From the NCBI GenBank assembly GCA_023428645.1, contig JAEYXD010000237.1, positions 1 through 40,577 on the forward strand: a stretch of 40,577 bases of DNA. Reading direction: 5' to 3'. Of this stretch, positions 33,542 to 40,577 are shown in pieces. A program made the position numbers and the translations under genes. Under the pieces are notes generated by a model that worked only from the letters and a program-made list of their open reading frames with translations, searched no databases and was not told the DNA's origin. Position 1 is the first letter of the stretch. Each line of letters begins with the position of its first letter. This stretch comes from Pseudomonadota bacterium. Its GTDB lineage: Bacteria > Pseudomonadota > Gammaproteobacteria > Steroidobacterales > Steroidobacteraceae.

Positions 33542-33715
33542 AGTGCCGTAACAGCCGACGGACGCACGCGGCCGACGGAGTGCCGTACAGCCGATGGACG
33601 CGCGCGATCGACGTAGTGCCGTACAGCCGACGGACGCGCGGTCGACGTAGTGCCGTAACAGCCGACCGACGCACGCGATCGACGGAGCGCCGTAACAGCC
33701 AACGGACGCGCGCGA
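33535..33715. repeat. Five 37-bp tandem repeats
   Basis: Units begin with TCGACG or CCGACG at 33535, 33572, 33608, 33642 and 33679, so the period is 34-37 bases. Each holds AGTGCCGTAACAGCCGACGG, or a close variant, followed by ACGCGCGCG. Copies differ by a few bases and small gaps. The array starts inside the outer end of large-repeat copy 2. Confidence 0.9.
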
Positions 33716-33768
33716 CCAGATCGCAGCGGCATCAAGACAGTGCCGCGCAGCGCCGACGCCAGGACCGG

Positions 33769-34233
33769 TCACTTGATCGTAGTCAGGTCCACCGACCCAC
33801 TTTCCCGAAACGGAATCTTGCTGAACATCCCAACATCGGTGAGCACCTTGCCTTCGAGGACGTAGAAGACCTGCTTGCGTCCCTGCAGCCGCGACACGAG
33901 CCGCCCCAGGCTGCTGACGAAGTTCGTACGCACTGGCAGATCGAACTCCGTCTCTCCGAGTGCCGGAATCACGAACGCCTTGTTCGTCACCCCCTCCGCG
34001 AAACTATCCCCCTCGAGGAACAGCTCATAGTCGATCCCTTTCACCGGCAAGTCCCGATCGTTCGGATTCTGCACGTGCAGGCGCACGTTGAACTGCTGAT
34101 TGAAGAAGTCCGCGGACGTCATGCTCACGTTGACGAGCGTCAACCGCGGCGCTTCCAGCTTCGGCGCCAACGAGCAGCCGGCCAAAGCGAACACGAACAC
34201 GCCCAGCGCCGCACGCAATAAATGAGAAAGCAT
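33769..34233 (-). CDS. LEA14-like (WHy domain) lipoprotein
   Basis: A 154-residue protein with a lipoprotein signal: hydrophobic residues 5-18 and the lipobox LAGC (Cys20). The mature part is one immunoglobulin-like WHy/LEA type 2 domain: RLTLVNVSMTSADFFNQQF, VRLHVQNPNDRDLPVKGIDYELFLEG, and FDLPVRTNFVSSLGRLVSRL. Such proteins are linked with desiccation or general stress in plants and bacteria, but the bacterial role is not settled. It should be attached to a membrane facing the periplasm. The ATG at 34233 is the natural start of the signal peptide. It lies 61 bp downstream of glgC on the same strand, so it may be in the glgC transcript. Confidence 0.85.
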   Translation of the reverse strand: MLSHLLRAALGVFVFALAGCSLAPKLEAPRLTLVNVSMTSADFFNQQFNVRLHVQNPNDRDLPVKGIDYELFLEGDSFAEGVTNKAFVIPALGETEFDLPVRTNFVSSLGRLVSRLQGRKQVFYVLEGKVLTDVGMFSKIPFRESGSVDLTTIK

Positions 34234-34294
34234 CGAGCCCCCGATGATCCTGACGACCCGCGCCGGCGCAACGCCGCCGGCCTCGCGGCGCGGA

Positions 34295-35614
34295 TTATGG
34301 GCGCAAACGGGCCAGCATGTCGCGAGTCACGAGCGCGATGCCCTTCTCGCTCATATAAAAGCGTCGCGCATCGTCCTCGCGGTTCACGCCGATCTGCGTC
34401 CCCTCGGGCACGACGCCACCCGTATCGAGAATCGCGTTCTTGATCACGCAATTCGGCTCGATGCGCACGTCGGGGAAGATCACCGCCCGCTCCACGTAGC
34501 TGCGCTCCTGCACGCGCACGTTCGAGAACAACAGCGACTGATTCACCTGCGCCCCGGAAATGATGCAGCCACCCGACACCATCGAGTTGATCGCCATGCC
34601 GCGGCGGCCGTCGTCATCGAGCACGAACTTGGCGGGCGGATACTGCCGCTGATAGGTCCAGATCGGCCACTGCTCGTCGTAGATGTTCAGCTCCGGATTC
34701 ACGTAGATCAGCTCCATGTTCGCCTCGTAGAAGGCGTCCACGGTGCCGACGTCGCGCCAGTACTGCTGTACCCGCGTCTGGTTGTCGCGAAATGGATAGG
34801 CGAACACCTTCAACCGCTGCAGCGCGTCGGGAATGATGTTGCGCCCGAAGTCGTGCGATGTATGGGGCTGTTTGGCGTGCTCCTCGAGCAATCGATACAG
34901 CAAGCCCGCCTTGAACACGTAGATGCCCATCGAGCCGAGCGCGACGTTCGGATTCCCGGGCATGCTCTCCGGGTCCTTCGGCTTCTCAGAGAACTTCGTG
35001 ATCCGATAGTCCTCGTCCACGCTCATGACGCCGAAGCTCGTTGCCTGCTCGCGCGGCACCTCGACGACGCCCACCGTGATGTCGGCCTTCTTTTCTACGT
35101 GCGCCGCGAGCATCGGGCCGTAGTCCATCTTGTAGATGTGATCGCCGGCCAGCACCAGGATGTGCCGGGGATGATGCAACTTGATGATCTGTAGATTCTG
35201 ATAGAGCGAATCCGCCGTGCCGCGGTACCAGAAGTCGCCCAACTGCTGCTGCGCCGGAATGATCTCGACGAACTCGCCGAACTCGCCGCGCAGGTAGCCC
35301 CAGCCGCGCTGAATGTGCTGGATGAGCGAATGCGCCTTGTATTGCGTCATGACCTGGATGCGGCGAATCCCGGAATTGACGCAGTTCGACAGCACGAAAT
35401 CGATGATGCGGAACTTGCCACCGAACGGGGTCGCCGGCTTGCAGCGGAAATCGGTCAGATGCTTCAGCCGCTCGCCCCGTCCGCCGGCCATGATGACGGC
35501 GAGGGTATTGCGGGTGAGGCGGCTGACGTAGCGACGCGACAGTTCGTGTTTTTGCGCGCTATTGACTCGGTTGGGGCGTCCGGGGATTCGTGTCTCGCCA
35601 ACGCGATCTAGCAT
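34295..35614 (-). CDS. glgC: Glucose-1-phosphate adenylyltransferase GlgC
   Basis: The enzyme that makes ADP-glucose from glucose-1-phosphate and ATP, the controlled step of glycogen synthesis. The nucleotide signature AVIMAGGRGERLKHLTDFR, the Lys in CKPATPFGGKFRIIDFVLSNCVNSGIRR (family block), WYRGTADS, LAGDHIYKMDY and MGIYVF are all present. The C-terminal left-handed beta-helix ends with EDDARRFYMSEKGIALVTRDML, very like E. coli. The frame is open far upstream, but that part does not resemble GlgC. I chose the ATG at 35614 (439 residues, E. coli 431); the ATG at 35662 is an alternative, and neither has a clear ribosome site. It is divergent from the secreted unknown gene. Confidence 0.93.
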   Translation of the reverse strand: MLDRVGETRIPGRPNRVNSAQKHELSRRYVSRLTRNTLAVIMAGGRGERLKHLTDFRCKPATPFGGKFRIIDFVLSNCVNSGIRRIQVMTQYKAHSLIQHIQRGWGYLRGEFGEFVEIIPAQQQLGDFWYRGTADSLYQNLQIIKLHHPRHILVLAGDHIYKMDYGPMLAAHVEKKADITVGVVEVPREQATSFGVMSVDEDYRITKFSEKPKDPESMPGNPNVALGSMGIYVFKAGLLYRLLEEHAKQPHTSHDFGRNIIPDALQRLKVFAYPFRDNQTRVQQYWRDVGTVDAFYEANMELIYVNPELNIYDEQWPIWTYQRQYPPAKFVLDDDGRRGMAINSMVSGGCIISGAQVNQSLLFSNVRVQERSYVERAVIFPDVRIEPNCVIKNAILDTGGVVPEGTQIGVNREDDARRFYMSEKGIALVTRDMLARLRP

Positions 35615-35806
35615 GTCGGTGGTTCTCGCATTCAGTCCAATCGGGCCGAGGTCACCTGCCATGTTAGCCGATGCACCCGCACGCAATGCCTTGCGACGCC
35701 GCTTGCCGGGGGCGACCGCGTTCGGCATTGTTCGCAACGCTTTGACCCGCGGTCCGGTTTCTGGCGCGAGGTCGGGCTCGATGAGTAGCGGATCGGAATA
35801 CGGCAA

Positions 35807-36478
35807 TTGAACCGTCACGAGCTTGTTCCCCCCTCTTGGCTGCGCGACGCCCCCTCGAAGGCGGCGCCCGGTCGGAGCGCCCTGCTGTGCGCGCTCGCTT
35901 TGCTGGGCCCGTGCAAGGTCCATGCACAAGACACACACGACCCGGCCGATGCTGAAAATTCTGCGCGACCCACTGTCGCCTGCCTGCCGGTCGGCGATGG
36001 CTACCTGCGCGCACGGCTCGATGGCGCCGTGAAGGCGGAGCTCGATTGGGGCAATGCAGGCACCGAGTGCACCGGCGCTGTGCGGCCGACGGACGGCGGC
36101 ATCCGGATGCGCTTCACGTCCGCCCTGCCAGGAAGCGAGAAGCTGGTGCTCGTGTTCGGCATCGCCAAGCTCCGGGAGGGCGCGGCCGCGAAAGCGGTGC
36201 CCGTCAACATCACCCTCATTCGCGAAGGCACGGGCGAGTTCTACGGCACGCAAGGCGACGACAAGTGCATGCTCGATGACGTACGGCAGGAGCCGATCCG
36301 CGGCATTCCGCGTCGCAGCCGCTCGTACCGCATCGTCGCGCGCGGTTTCTGCACGGAGCCGGCGCGCGCGATTCGCGGCGAGGGCGCGGTGCTCATTTCG
36401 CGGTTCGACTACGCGGGCCGTGTCGATTTCGACAGCGAAGACAACACGGCCGATGCGCCGCAGGTGGCAAAGCAATGA
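35807..36478 (+). CDS. Secreted protein of unknown function with four cysteines (TTG start)
   Basis: I do not recognise this 223-residue protein. A hydrophobic core (SALLCALALLGP, about 24-35) followed by KVHAQDT indicates a signal peptide cut near AQ. The mature part is soluble, with beta-strand-like stretches (KLVLVFGIAKL, VPVNITLIREGTGEFYG, AVLISRFDYAGRVDF). It holds four cysteines, in VACLP, TECTG, DDKCML and GFCTEP, which could form two disulfides in the periplasm. A TTG at 35807 is the only start codon between the in-frame stop at 35786 and the signal peptide. The stop overlaps the DUF192 start in ATGA, so the two are coupled and may share a task. Confidence 0.7.
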   Translation: MNRHELVPPSWLRDAPSKAAPGRSALLCALALLGPCKVHAQDTHDPADAENSARPTVACLPVGDGYLRARLDGAVKAELDWGNAGTECTGAVRPTDGGIRMRFTSALPGSEKLVLVFGIAKLREGAAAKAVPVNITLIREGTGEFYGTQGDDKCMLDDVRQEPIRGIPRRSRSYRIVARGFCTEPARAIRGEGAVLISRFDYAGRVDFDSEDNTADAPQVAKQ

Positions 36479-36990
36479 CTCGAGCGACCCGGATGCGCGG
36501 ATTTGGATGGGCGCGCGAACTCCTCTACGTCTGCGCCCTGGCCGCGCTTGCGGCTCCGGCCCTCGCTGCCGCGGATGATGCGGCGCAACTCGACCGCATC
36601 TATCGCCGTTCGACGCTCCAGGTCGCAACGCCGGATGCGCGGCTGCACACGTTCAAGGTCTGGCTCGCGGACGACAATGAACGGCGCGCGCGCGGGCTCA
36701 TGTTCGTCAAGCAGCTGGCGGACGACGAAGGCATGCTCTTCATTTACGATCGGGCGCAGCCGATCGCGATGTGGATGAAGAACACCTTCATTCCGCTCGA
36801 CATGGTATTCGTCGCCGCCGACGGCAAGGTCATCAACGTCGCCGAGAATACCGAGCCGCATTCACTCAAGACGATCGAATCGAACGGCGACGCGCTCGGC
36901 GTCATCGAACTCAAGGCCGGTACGGCGAAGAAGCTACGGATCGCGAAAGGCGCGCGCGTGATGCACGCGGCATTCAAGACGGGGCAATGA
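36475..36990 (+). CDS. Secreted DUF192 family protein
   Basis: A 171-residue protein with a signal peptide (hydrophobic 17-31, likely cut in ALAAADD). The mature domain is DUF192: TFKVWLADDNERRARGLMFVK, GMLFIYDRAQPIAMWMKNTFIPLDMVFV, and AGTAKKLRIAKGARV. The WMKNTFIPLDM core is the family mark. The function of the family is not established; it is usually a small exported beta-barrel-like domain. The ATG overlaps the stop of the upstream secreted unknown gene by four bases. It converges on the TonB-dependent receptor gene, with a GC-rich hairpin between the two stop codons. Confidence 0.88.
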   Translation: MTRATRMRGFGWARELLYVCALAALAAPALAAADDAAQLDRIYRRSTLQVATPDARLHTFKVWLADDNERRARGLMFVKQLADDEGMLFIYDRAQPIAMWMKNTFIPLDMVFVAADGKVINVAENTEPHSLKTIESNGDALGVIELKAGTAKKLRIAKGARVMHAAFKTGQ

Positions 36991-37034
36991 AACGGCCGGC
37001 GGCGTCCACGGCCGCCAGCGCTGCTCTCGGGTGA

Positions 37035-37059
37035 CGAGGCGGCGATCGCCGCCGCCTCG
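37035..37059. terminator. Hairpin between the convergent DUF192 and receptor genes
   Basis: CGAGGCGGCG (37035-37044) pairs perfectly with CGCCGCCTCG (37050-37059) around the loop ATCGC. It sits between two convergent stop codons (36990 and 37068) and could end transcripts from both sides. No T-run follows on either strand, so it may rely on Rho or simply block the end of the RNA. Confidence 0.45.
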
Positions 37060-37067
37060 CCTCGAGC

Positions 37068-39833
37068 TTACTCGCCGAACGAGTACCGCATCCCCAGCGT
37101 GAAGTAGCGACCGATCGCCCCGGCCGCGTCCAGCGGGTTGTAGTTGATCGAACCGTACGTGTGCGGATCCAGCGGCGCGACGCGGTCCAATGCGTTCTCG
37201 ATGGTGCCGAAGAACTGCAACGCATCGGTCGCCTGCCACCGTCCCGTGAGATCGACCGAGTAGAACGACGGGATCCGACAGCCGCGCGGCGCGGGCGTGC
37301 CGTCCGCGTACTTGTTCGAGCAGCTGCCGCCCTCGGACTCGGTGTTGTCCATCTCGCCGCGGAAATTAACGACCGCACCGAGCGACCAGTTCGTCAAGCT
37401 CCATGTCGTGCCGAGATTGATGCGGGTCTTGGGCGTGCCGATGCAGTTCGAGACGCTGCAATCGCCGTGCGTGCCGGCGTATTCGAGCACGCTGCCATCG
37501 GCGCCGATCGCCTCGAACGAATCCATGTAGCTCCACTGGAGATCCACGGTCAGACGGCCATACGCCGCCATGTCGAAGCCCTGATGGATGGCCGTGTCGA
37601 TGCCGCGCACCTTCGTGCTCGTCGCGTTCACGTAGTTCGTGTTGACGGCGAGCAGCTGACCCGAGTCGGGAATACCCGGGATGACAGCGTCGTTGCGCAC
37701 GAAATCGCCGCGCGCGATGGCCTCCTGCTCGTCCTCCGGCTTGATCTCGCCCGTGCGCTTGATCTGCCACGCATCCACCGTGATCGTCGTGTCCGCGAAG
37801 GGGGACAAGACGACGCCGAAGGTGTAGCTCTTCGACTCTTCCGGCTCGAGGTCAGGATTCGGCCGATTGATCGTGGCGACGTTCACGTTGCAATCCGCCT
37901 GCGTCGCGCCGGCGATCGGCGTGCCGTTCGGACAACGCAGCGGATCTTCGATCGTCGTGAAGCCCGCGGAGTCGCCGCCGGTTTCCGCGGCGTTCGGCGT
38001 GCGGAAGCCTTCCGCATACGTGCCGCGGAACGTGATGAAATCCCACGGCCGCCACTTGACCCCGAATTTCGGCGTCGTCGAGGCATCCGAGTTCATGTAG
38101 CTGTCATGGCGCAGAGCGCCGGACAGTTCCAAGCCGGGCAGCACTGGCGCGAGGACTTCGACGTAGCCTGCGATCTGATTCTGCGTGCCGTCGTACGCCG
38201 AATAGCCGAGGCCGATAATGTCACCCTGATCGGTGTAGGTTTGCGGGGTCAAGCTCGTTTCCAGCCGCCGATACTCGGCGCCGGCCGCGAAGCCCAACGT
38301 TCCGCCCGGCAACTCCCACAAGCTGCGCGACAGCTTCACGTCGACGGAATCGAGCTTGCTCTCACCGTCGGAATGAATCTTCGGCGAGATGAAGTCGTAC
38401 ACCTCGCGCGAATTCAGGTGTGCGTTGTCGCCGATGCGCCAGACGATGGGGCCCGTGCCACTCAATGCTTCCCGCACGGCGCTGTAGCGCAGGAAGCCGG
38501 TGCGCGTGTAGACGAGATCGCTTTCCGAATGCAGTACCGCGGCGTCGAAATCCCAGTCGCCGAGCGATCCCTGTACACCGACGATCGCGCGATAGAAGTC
38601 GTTCACCGATTCGCCCATGCGCGGCCCGACGTCCCAGGCGGAATAACGCAAGCGCGCGGCCTGCCCCGGAAAGAGCGTGTTGTCCGGATGCGTGGGCCCG
38701 AGCATCGTCGCGCCAGGACCGCTGCTCGCGTTCACCGCGCCGCCGGGATAACCCCACGACCCGCTCACACCCGACGGCGTGTTCGCGAAGATGCTCTTCT
38801 TGTGGGAGTAGCCGACTTCGGCGTAGCCCTCGAAATTTTCCGATAGATCGAACGTACCGCGGCCGAAGACGTTCACGTATTCCTGCTCGGGCGTCAGATC
38901 GCGGAAGCGACCCACTTCCCACAAGCAGCCGCCGCCTGCGCCGTCTTGCGGGATTGCCGCGAACTGCTCGCAGCCGGGGAGCGAATTCGGCGTCGTTCCA
39001 CCCGGCGTCAGCAGCGCGCCGGTGGGCGAATTGGAGACGCTATTGCCCGAGATCCAGCCGGCGAGAAATTGCGATCCAGCGACGCTGTAGCCCCAGGGGC
39101 GAAGATCGCCCGTGCCGATCCAATCGCGATCGCGGCGATCGGAGATCTTGATCGCATCCGACTTCGAGCCTTCGACATTGAAGAACACGTTATAGCCGTC
39201 GCTCGCGCGGTCGCCGAAACCGGCGGTCAGCGACAGCTTCGAGGTGTTGCCGTCGCTTTCCTCCGAGATTCCATAGCTGCCGCGCGCACTGAAGCCTTGA
39301 TACTCAGGGCGCAGGATGATGTTCACGACACCGGCAATGGCGTCGGAGCCGTAGATGGCGGAGGCGCCCTCCTTGAGCACTTCGACTCGCTCGACCGTTT
39401 CCAGCGGGATGACGCTGAGATCGGTGAACACTTTCTGTCCGTCGTCCGCCAGGCCGTACGGCGCGATGCGCCGGCCATTGAGCAGCACGAGCGTCGAACC
39501 GGCGCCGAGGCCTCGCAGCGACACGCCCGCGGCGCCCGCGGCAAAGCCATTGCCGAACGATCGCGGCACGGAGCCCTGACCGTCCGCGGTCAGTGTCTGC
39601 AGATATTCCGCGACGGTCGTCTTGCCCGTGCGATCGATGTCCTCGCGCGTCACGATCTGAATGGGCGCGGCCGTCTCGGCGTCAGCGCGACGAATATTCG
39701 AACCGGTGACGATGATCGTCTCGATGTCTTCCGGCCGGGGCTCCGCGGCGTTGACGGTGAACGTGACCGCACTCGACGCTGTGAACAAGACGAACGCAAC
39801 TGACCTGCGCAGTGCGTGATGACTGCTGCCCAT
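37068..39833 (-). CDS. TonB-dependent outer-membrane receptor
   Basis: A 921-residue outer-membrane receptor driven by TonB. A signal peptide (about 1-29) precedes the TonB box in EDIETIIVTGSNI. The plug domain has APIQIVTREDIDRTG, GVSLRGLGAGSTLVLLNGRR and VERVEVLKEGASAIYGSDA, ending in VVNIIL. The rest is a 22-strand barrel with long loops, and the end is GRYFTLGMRYSFGE: the usual terminal Phe is followed by two extra residues. The substrate is unknown; this plug style is common in Xanthomonadales- and Caulobacter-type receptors for sugars, peptides or aromatics. GGAGG lies eight bases before the ATG, a good ribosome site. The partial receptor to the right is a tandem paralogue. Confidence 0.93.
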   Translation of the reverse strand: MGSSHHALRRSVAFVLFTASSAVTFTVNAAEPRPEDIETIIVTGSNIRRADAETAAPIQIVTREDIDRTGKTTVAEYLQTLTADGQGSVPRSFGNGFAAGAAGVSLRGLGAGSTLVLLNGRRIAPYGLADDGQKVFTDLSVIPLETVERVEVLKEGASAIYGSDAIAGVVNIILRPEYQGFSARGSYGISEESDGNTSKLSLTAGFGDRASDGYNVFFNVEGSKSDAIKISDRRDRDWIGTGDLRPWGYSVAGSQFLAGWISGNSVSNSPTGALLTPGGTTPNSLPGCEQFAAIPQDGAGGGCLWEVGRFRDLTPEQEYVNVFGRGTFDLSENFEGYAEVGYSHKKSIFANTPSGVSGSWGYPGGAVNASSGPGATMLGPTHPDNTLFPGQAARLRYSAWDVGPRMGESVNDFYRAIVGVQGSLGDWDFDAAVLHSESDLVYTRTGFLRYSAVREALSGTGPIVWRIGDNAHLNSREVYDFISPKIHSDGESKLDSVDVKLSRSLWELPGGTLGFAAGAEYRRLETSLTPQTYTDQGDIIGLGYSAYDGTQNQIAGYVEVLAPVLPGLELSGALRHDSYMNSDASTTPKFGVKWRPWDFITFRGTYAEGFRTPNAAETGGDSAGFTTIEDPLRCPNGTPIAGATQADCNVNVATINRPNPDLEPEESKSYTFGVVLSPFADTTITVDAWQIKRTGEIKPEDEQEAIARGDFVRNDAVIPGIPDSGQLLAVNTNYVNATSTKVRGIDTAIHQGFDMAAYGRLTVDLQWSYMDSFEAIGADGSVLEYAGTHGDCSVSNCIGTPKTRINLGTTWSLTNWSLGAVVNFRGEMDNTESEGGSCSNKYADGTPAPRGCRIPSFYSVDLTGRWQATDALQFFGTIENALDRVAPLDPHTYGSINYNPLDAAGAIGRYFTLGMRYSFGE

Positions 39834-40213
39834 ACGAATGCCCTCCAGTGATTTTTTTACGAGGCCGTAGCGATCTGCTGACGGCGGCGCCTACATCGAC
39901 TGACTGGCCATCCCGAAGGCTGACCAGACGTGGCAGCGAGGCTACATCTCGAAAAAATGACGCTGAAGATTTGGTGCGCGCGAGCCACGCCGCCGGGGAG
40001 GACGTCCCGCGCAATCCATGCGCTTGTATACAGAATTGAGCCCGTTGATGTGGCAACAGCAACACACCCGAGGGCGTCGTCGCACTCGTTGCGCACCTAT
40101 TTTCGCGGCGGCGAGCCGCTCAGTCGCATTAATTGCTAACTATCGGGACGCGAGCAAAAAATGACCTCGCGGGGCCGTCCGCGGTGTCGCTGACGGGGTT
40201 TTCGCGCAAAAAG
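39834..40213. other. Gene-free stretch between the two TonB-dependent receptor genes
   Basis: No gene is seen in these 380 bases. They should hold the promoter of the 921-residue receptor. On the minus strand a TATACA box occurs near 40025-40032 in an A/T-richer patch (TCTGTATACAAG), but no -35 box lies at 17 bases. The right end is the terminator of the next receptor gene. Confidence 0.5.
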
Positions 40214-40243
40214 AAAGGCCGCCGAGGTGACTCGGCGGCCTTT
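40214..40243 (-). terminator. Rho-independent terminator of the right-hand receptor gene
   Basis: AAAGGCCGCCGAG (40214-40226) pairs perfectly over 13 bases with CTCGGCGGCCTTT (40231-40243) around GTGA. On the minus strand the stem is followed by TTTCTTTTT, so it ends the leftward transcript of the receptor whose stop is at 40264. Confidence 0.88.
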
Positions 40244-40263
40244 GGTTACAGCCGGCTGCGCAG

Positions 40264-40577
40264 TTAGAAGCTGTAGCGCAGACCGAGCTGGAAGTACCGC
40301 CCGACCGCACCCGCCTGCGTGAACGACGGGTTGTAGTTCACGGCGCCGTACGTGTACGGGTTGAACGGAGCGTGCTTGTTCGTCGCGTTCGTGATCGATG
40401 CGGACAGCGTCATGTTGTCGCTGACGCTGTAGCGCCCATACAGATCCAACGTATAGAAGTCTGGCGTCTTGCAATCGCCGTACGGGACGGACCCGTCGGG
40501 GTTGTAGACACCGCACACGATCCCGTTCGGATCGACGTTGTAGTACGCACCCTCGAACGTCGTCGTCGCGTACGTGC
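40264..40577 (-). CDS. TonB-dependent receptor, C-terminal part (cut by right edge)
   Basis: The last 103 or so codons of an outer-membrane receptor, open to the right edge and ending in TAA at 40264-40266. Readable from the edge: TYATTTFEGAYYNVDPNG, then CKTPDFYTLDLYGRYSVSDNM, and the final strand GRYFQLGLRYSF ending in Phe as usual for barrel proteins. The segment NPYTYGAVNYNP parallels DPHTYGSINYNP in the neighbouring receptor, so the two are paralogues from a tandem duplication. The start, plug and TonB box lie outside the window. A strong intrinsic terminator follows 20 bases after the stop, so the neighbouring receptor has its own promoter. Confidence 0.9.
   Translation of the reverse strand, partial: TYATTTFEGAYYNVDPNGIVCGVYNPDGSVPYGDCKTPDFYTLDLYGRYSVSDNMTLSASITNATNKHAPFNPYTYGAVNYNPSFTQAGAVGRYFQLGLRYSF

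Noticed and set aside
33535..33715. CRISPR array made of the 37-bp repeats
   Set aside because: The repeats are directly contiguous and diverged, with no unique spacers and no cas genes.
35663..36628. A fused GlgC with over 300 extra N-terminal residues
   Set aside because: The extra frame is antisense to a gene with a signal peptide and overlap to DUF192, and it is unlike GlgC.

Overview
The window is high-GC chromosomal DNA with the gene set of an aerobic, carbon-storing gammaproteobacterium: trxA-rho beside rhlB, plsB, pldA, ttcA, glgA/glgC, a class III PHA synthase (phaE-phaC) with phaR, an RND efflux pair, and two large TonB-dependent receptors. A relative of Steroidobacteraceae, Nevskiales or Xanthomonadales fits best, but this rests on gene content and is an inference. 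No rRNA or tRNA gene, complete insertion sequence or CRISPR array was seen.

Layout. 1-684: the N-terminal part of a protein-kinase-like protein that runs off the left edge. 1012-4776: dctA, a CheD-like protein that lacks the catalytic Cys, a DUF2721 membrane protein and an MBL-fold hydrolase, all on the minus strand. 4807-7963: a secreted M20 peptidase converging on an EAL-CBS-GGDEF protein. 8298-12071: rho and trxA (coupled by a GTGA overlap), diverging from rhlB. 12090-15415: a YrfG-like HAD phosphatase, then DUF3301, DUF465, an MscS channel and arfB. 15449-22357: pldA, plsB (preceded by a 20-codon upstream ORF), an alpha/beta hydrolase overlapping ttcA, and an M32 carboxypeptidase. 22528-22638: a candidate small RNA on the opposite strand, ending in a strong intrinsic terminator. 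22662-28223: RND permease, adaptor, then cysK. 28366-35614: a carbon-storage block with phaC-phaE, phaR, glgA, a LEA14-like lipoprotein and glgC. 35807-36990: a secreted unknown protein overlapping a DUF192 protein. 37068-40577: two tandem TonB-dependent receptors, the second cut by the right edge.

The most unusual DNA is the 1.2-kb gene-free stretch between glgA and the LEA14-like gene (32586-33768). It holds three 22/23-bp repeats, two inverted copies of a roughly 300-bp repeat, a 7-bp tandem array between the copies, and five 37-bp tandem repeats at the outer edge. Each copy contains a 189-193 bp unit whose two ends are inverted repeats of each other. The end sequences differ between the copies, yet pairing is kept within each copy. 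That looks like selection on a folded RNA or single-stranded DNA and is the best candidate here for something undescribed.

How the genes work together: the PHA and glycogen genes form one storage neighbourhood in which phaR lies 67 bp upstream of glgA on the same strand. PlsB makes phospholipid precursors and PldA degrades outer-membrane phospholipid. Rho and RhlB are both RNA-handling machines and both carry long basic extensions.
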